DNA of 15,871 nucleotides from an uncultured Campylobacter sp. (GTDB lineage Bacteria > Campylobacterota > Campylobacteria > Campylobacterales > Campylobacteraceae): contig NZ_CALJPC010000007.1 of assembly GCF_937981295.1 (NCBI RefSeq), forward strand, positions 1-15,871. Direction: 5' to 3'. The notes beneath the pieces are model-generated. The model saw only the letters and a program-made list of their open reading frames with translations, was not told the DNA's origin and did not search any database. This document shows positions 14,406-15,871 of this stretch, one piece after another; within the stretch, counting starts at the first letter, position 1, and every line of letters begins with the position of its first letter. The translations under genes were made by a program, and so were the position numbers.

Positions 14406-15506
14406 GGTTTAAATTTAAGATAAGGGAGCGAATTATGCGGGCAGCAAACGGCACGGATTATGCGGAGTTTCAAAACGAAATTTTATCTTTTTACCGCGAA
14501 CATGGGCGGGCGCTGCCGTGGCGACAAACGAGCGATCCGTATGCGATCCTCGTATCGGAGTTTATGCTGCAGCAGACCCAGACGCAGCGAGTGATCCCCA
14601 AATATGCGCGCTGGCTGGAGGAATTCCCCACCGTGCGCGCGCTCGCCGACGCGCCTTTTACACAGGTGCTGCGGTGCTGGGTGGGTCTGGGCTACAACCG
14701 CCGTGCGCGCTATTTGCACGAGTGCGCCAAAAAGATCGTGCGCGAATTTGACGGCGCCGTGCCCTCTAATCCTGCCGCACTGCGGACGCTTCCCGGCATC
14801 GGAGCTTACACCGCCGCAGCCGTCGCCGCGTTTGCCTACGATAAGCCCACGATTTTTATCGAGACGAATATCCGCGCCGTTTTCATCCACTTCTTTTTCT
14901 CGTACCGCGAGGAAGTGAGCGATAAAGAAATCGCGCCGCTCGTGCGCGCGAGCCTTTATGAGGAGGATCCGCGAACGTGGTATTATGCGCTGATGGACTA
15001 CGGCGCAGCGCTCAAAAAGCGGCGGGACAATCCGAACAGGCAAAGCAAACACTACGTCAAGCAGTCTCAATTTAAAGGATCTCTGCGTCAGGCGCGAGGA
15101 GCGATCATCCGTGCGCTTATCGCGCAGTCGTCGCAAACGCACGACGAGCTCGCCGCAAATTCTTGTGCGGATACGGCCGCGCAAACGGCGCTTTTTAATC
15201 GGGCGCTTGAGGCTTTACTGCGCGAAGGCTTCGTAGCAAAATTTGAGCACCTTTATACTTTAGCCCCCAATTTTAAGGACGACGCCCCAAGCGCGAAATA
15301 ACTAATCGCTTACCGTATGTTGCCGATCATTGCCGAATACGGCGAAGCGGTTATATTCGGCAAAAGAAGCGACGACGCTTTTATGCCGCAAAATCGATGC
15401 GGGCAACCGCAGAAATTTAATCTAGAAAAACGGAAGAAATTTACAATTTTTTATCTTGTCCGAATCGCCGTAAAAGTGCGGATCGCTCGCGTGGAGATTT
15501 TACGAC
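13756..15506 (+). repeat. Diverged ~194-bp direct repeats flanking the mutY-like gene
   Basis: Copy 1 is 13756-13949 and copy 2 is 15313-15506, same orientation, with several small compensating indels, mostly in homopolymers (A6 against A4 near 13804 and 15362, T5 against T6 near 13891 and 15447). They appear to be parts of two paralogous decayed genes. Confidence 0.6.
14435..15301 (+). CDS. MutY-like HhH-GPD DNA glycosylase lacking Fe-S cysteines
   Basis: Protein of 288 aa with the MutY fold: LPWR (27-30), the catalytic SEFMLQQTQTQ with Glu42, GLGYNRRARYLH (84-95), helix-hairpin-helix LPGIGAYTAAAVAAFAY (119-135) with Tyr125, then FIETNIRAV (141-149). Two departures stand out. The Asp of MutY (ILDGNV) is replaced by Glu143, and none of the four cysteines of the 4Fe-4S loop follow MDYG (187-190); instead there is KKRRDNPNRQSKHYVKQSQF. 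It also lacks the long 8-oxoG-recognition domain (E. coli MutY 350 aa) and ends in what looks like a winged-helix domain (about 217-278). Fe-S-less MutY relatives are known in other bacteria. Excision of adenine opposite 8-oxoG is the likely role, but unproven. AAGGGAG (14422-14428) supports ATG 14435. Confidence 0.85.
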   Translation: MRAANGTDYAEFQNEILSFYREHGRALPWRQTSDPYAILVSEFMLQQTQTQRVIPKYARWLEEFPTVRALADAPFTQVLRCWVGLGYNRRARYLHECAKKIVREFDGAVPSNPAALRTLPGIGAYTAAAVAAFAYDKPTIFIETNIRAVFIHFFFSYREEVSDKEIAPLVRASLYEEDPRTWYYALMDYGAALKKRRDNPNRQSKHYVKQSQFKGSLRQARGAIIRALIAQSSQTHDELAANSCADTAAQTALFNRALEALLREGFVAKFEHLYTLAPNFKDDAPSAK

Positions 15507-15602
15507 AAGGCGCCGCATCAAAACACCATCAAGAACGCCGAGGATGAGAGGGCAGAAAACCGCGCTGCGGTAATGTCGGCAGTCGATGCGCGAGGCGGCT
15601 AA
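15305..15602 (+). pseudogene. Decayed gene of unknown family, copy B
   Basis: It begins directly after the mutY-like stop. Joined across frames it reads LPYVAD (15310-15327), then IIAEYGEAVIFGKRSDDAF, then MPQNRCGQPQKFNLEKRKKF, FILSESP, an in-frame TAA (15475-15477), FYDKAPHQNTIKNAEDERAE and VMSAVDARGG to TAA 15600-15602. The frame changes at a T6 run (15447-15452) where copy A has T5 at the same place. The stretch 15313-15506 and its counterpart 13756-13949 have the same length (194 bp). Over the last 58 bases 43 are identical without gaps, and the first five codons (PYVAD against PYIAD) differ almost only at third positions. It is a relic of the same gene as copy A. Confidence 0.55.
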
Positions 15603-15799
15603 ATTTAGCAGCCGAATTTAAGCGGATTTGAGCTTTTGCTTTTCGCGTGCATTAAAATTTGAAAGCTTGATTTAACCCTTGGGATAGTAAAATTTCGCAA
15701 CGACTTTTATTTGGAGAAAAATGCCATATTAAATACGAAATTCCGCGCGAGCGATGAAATTCTCCGTTTCAAACGCTTTGGGCGCAAAGGAATAAATAA
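15603..15799. other. Leader region of the gene at the right edge
   Basis: This stretch holds AAATTT words, a GGAG followed by an ATG at 15721 that stops after three codons, and an open frame in another register from 15711 (TTG) to TGA 15803 (ILNTKFRASDEILRFKRFGR, then KGINK). The latter shares ATGA with the next start. If one base were missing after ATGCC, the ATG at 15721 would join that frame as a 27-residue peptide. Confidence 0.35.
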
Positions 15800-15871
15800 A
15801 TGAACTTATCAAGTAGAATAAAAGCGCTAAAGGCGCGGCTTAAACTGCAAAGGCCGGAAATTATAACAAAT
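15800..15871 (+). CDS. N-terminus of an unidentified gene running off the window
   Basis: ATG 15800 is preceded by AAAGGA (15786-15791) at 8 bases, and the frame stays open for all 24 codons to the edge (MNLSSRIKALKARLKLQRPE, then IITN). The start is basic and helical. It overlaps the stop of a short upstream frame by ATGA, hinting at coupling. Too little is present to name a family. Confidence 0.45.
   Translation, partial: MNLSSRIKALKARLKLQRPEIITN

Noticed and set aside
1..15871. Insertion sequences, tRNA or rRNA genes, integrase attachment sites.
   Set aside because: No transposase or integrase motifs, no tRNA cloverleaf or CCA end, and no rRNA-like conserved stretch were seen on either strand.

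Overview
The window looks like chromosomal DNA of a Campylobacter-type epsilonproteobacterium with moderate G+C, possibly an oral species such as C. gracilis or C. showae (inference). Three things support this: noncoding DNA saturated with AAATTT-type words, a two-component pair of the Campylobacter CprRS / Helicobacter ArsRS type, and the gene order murC - small membrane protein - mutS2, which matches Cj1054c-Cj1053c-Cj1052c of C. jejuni as I remember it. I saw no rRNA, tRNA, CRISPR array, insertion sequence or plasmid origin.

Left part (1-6842), all on +. The end of a response regulator, its histidine kinase and recR are linked by 4-bp ATGA overlaps. A 500-bp noncoding gap follows, then murC, a membrane protein swollen by a Q/N/S/A-rich insert, and mutS2, which overlaps its upstream neighbour by 11 bp.

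Middle part (6843-9742), on +. An 800-bp noncoding stretch holds several G+C-rich hairpins, a pair of 24-bp inverted copies and an array of six degenerate AT-rich palindromes. After it come a short CorA-type transporter, an orphan SUKH-like protein and an ogt (O6-alkylguanine-DNA alkyltransferase) gene. The ogt gene is inflated by about 110 repetitive codons and cut by one in-frame TAA.

Right part (9743-15871). On the minus strand lie hchA (Hsp31), broken by two single-base frameshifts, and a short alkyltransferase-like protein with PCHRV. On + lie an unrecognised four-helix membrane protein, a Tat-exported PepE-type peptidase, and an unusual MutY-like glycosylase without iron-sulfur cysteines. 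The glycosylase is flanked on both sides by decayed copies of one unrecognised gene. A new gene begins at the right edge.

The main theme is DNA repair (recR, mutS2, ogt, the alkyltransferase-like gene, the mutY-like gene) set among decaying genes. The strongest new-looking observations are the paralogous relics around the mutY-like gene, that glycosylase itself, the repeat-invaded ogt, and the palindrome-rich gap between mutS2 and the CorA-like gene. No complete undescribed multi-gene system is evident.
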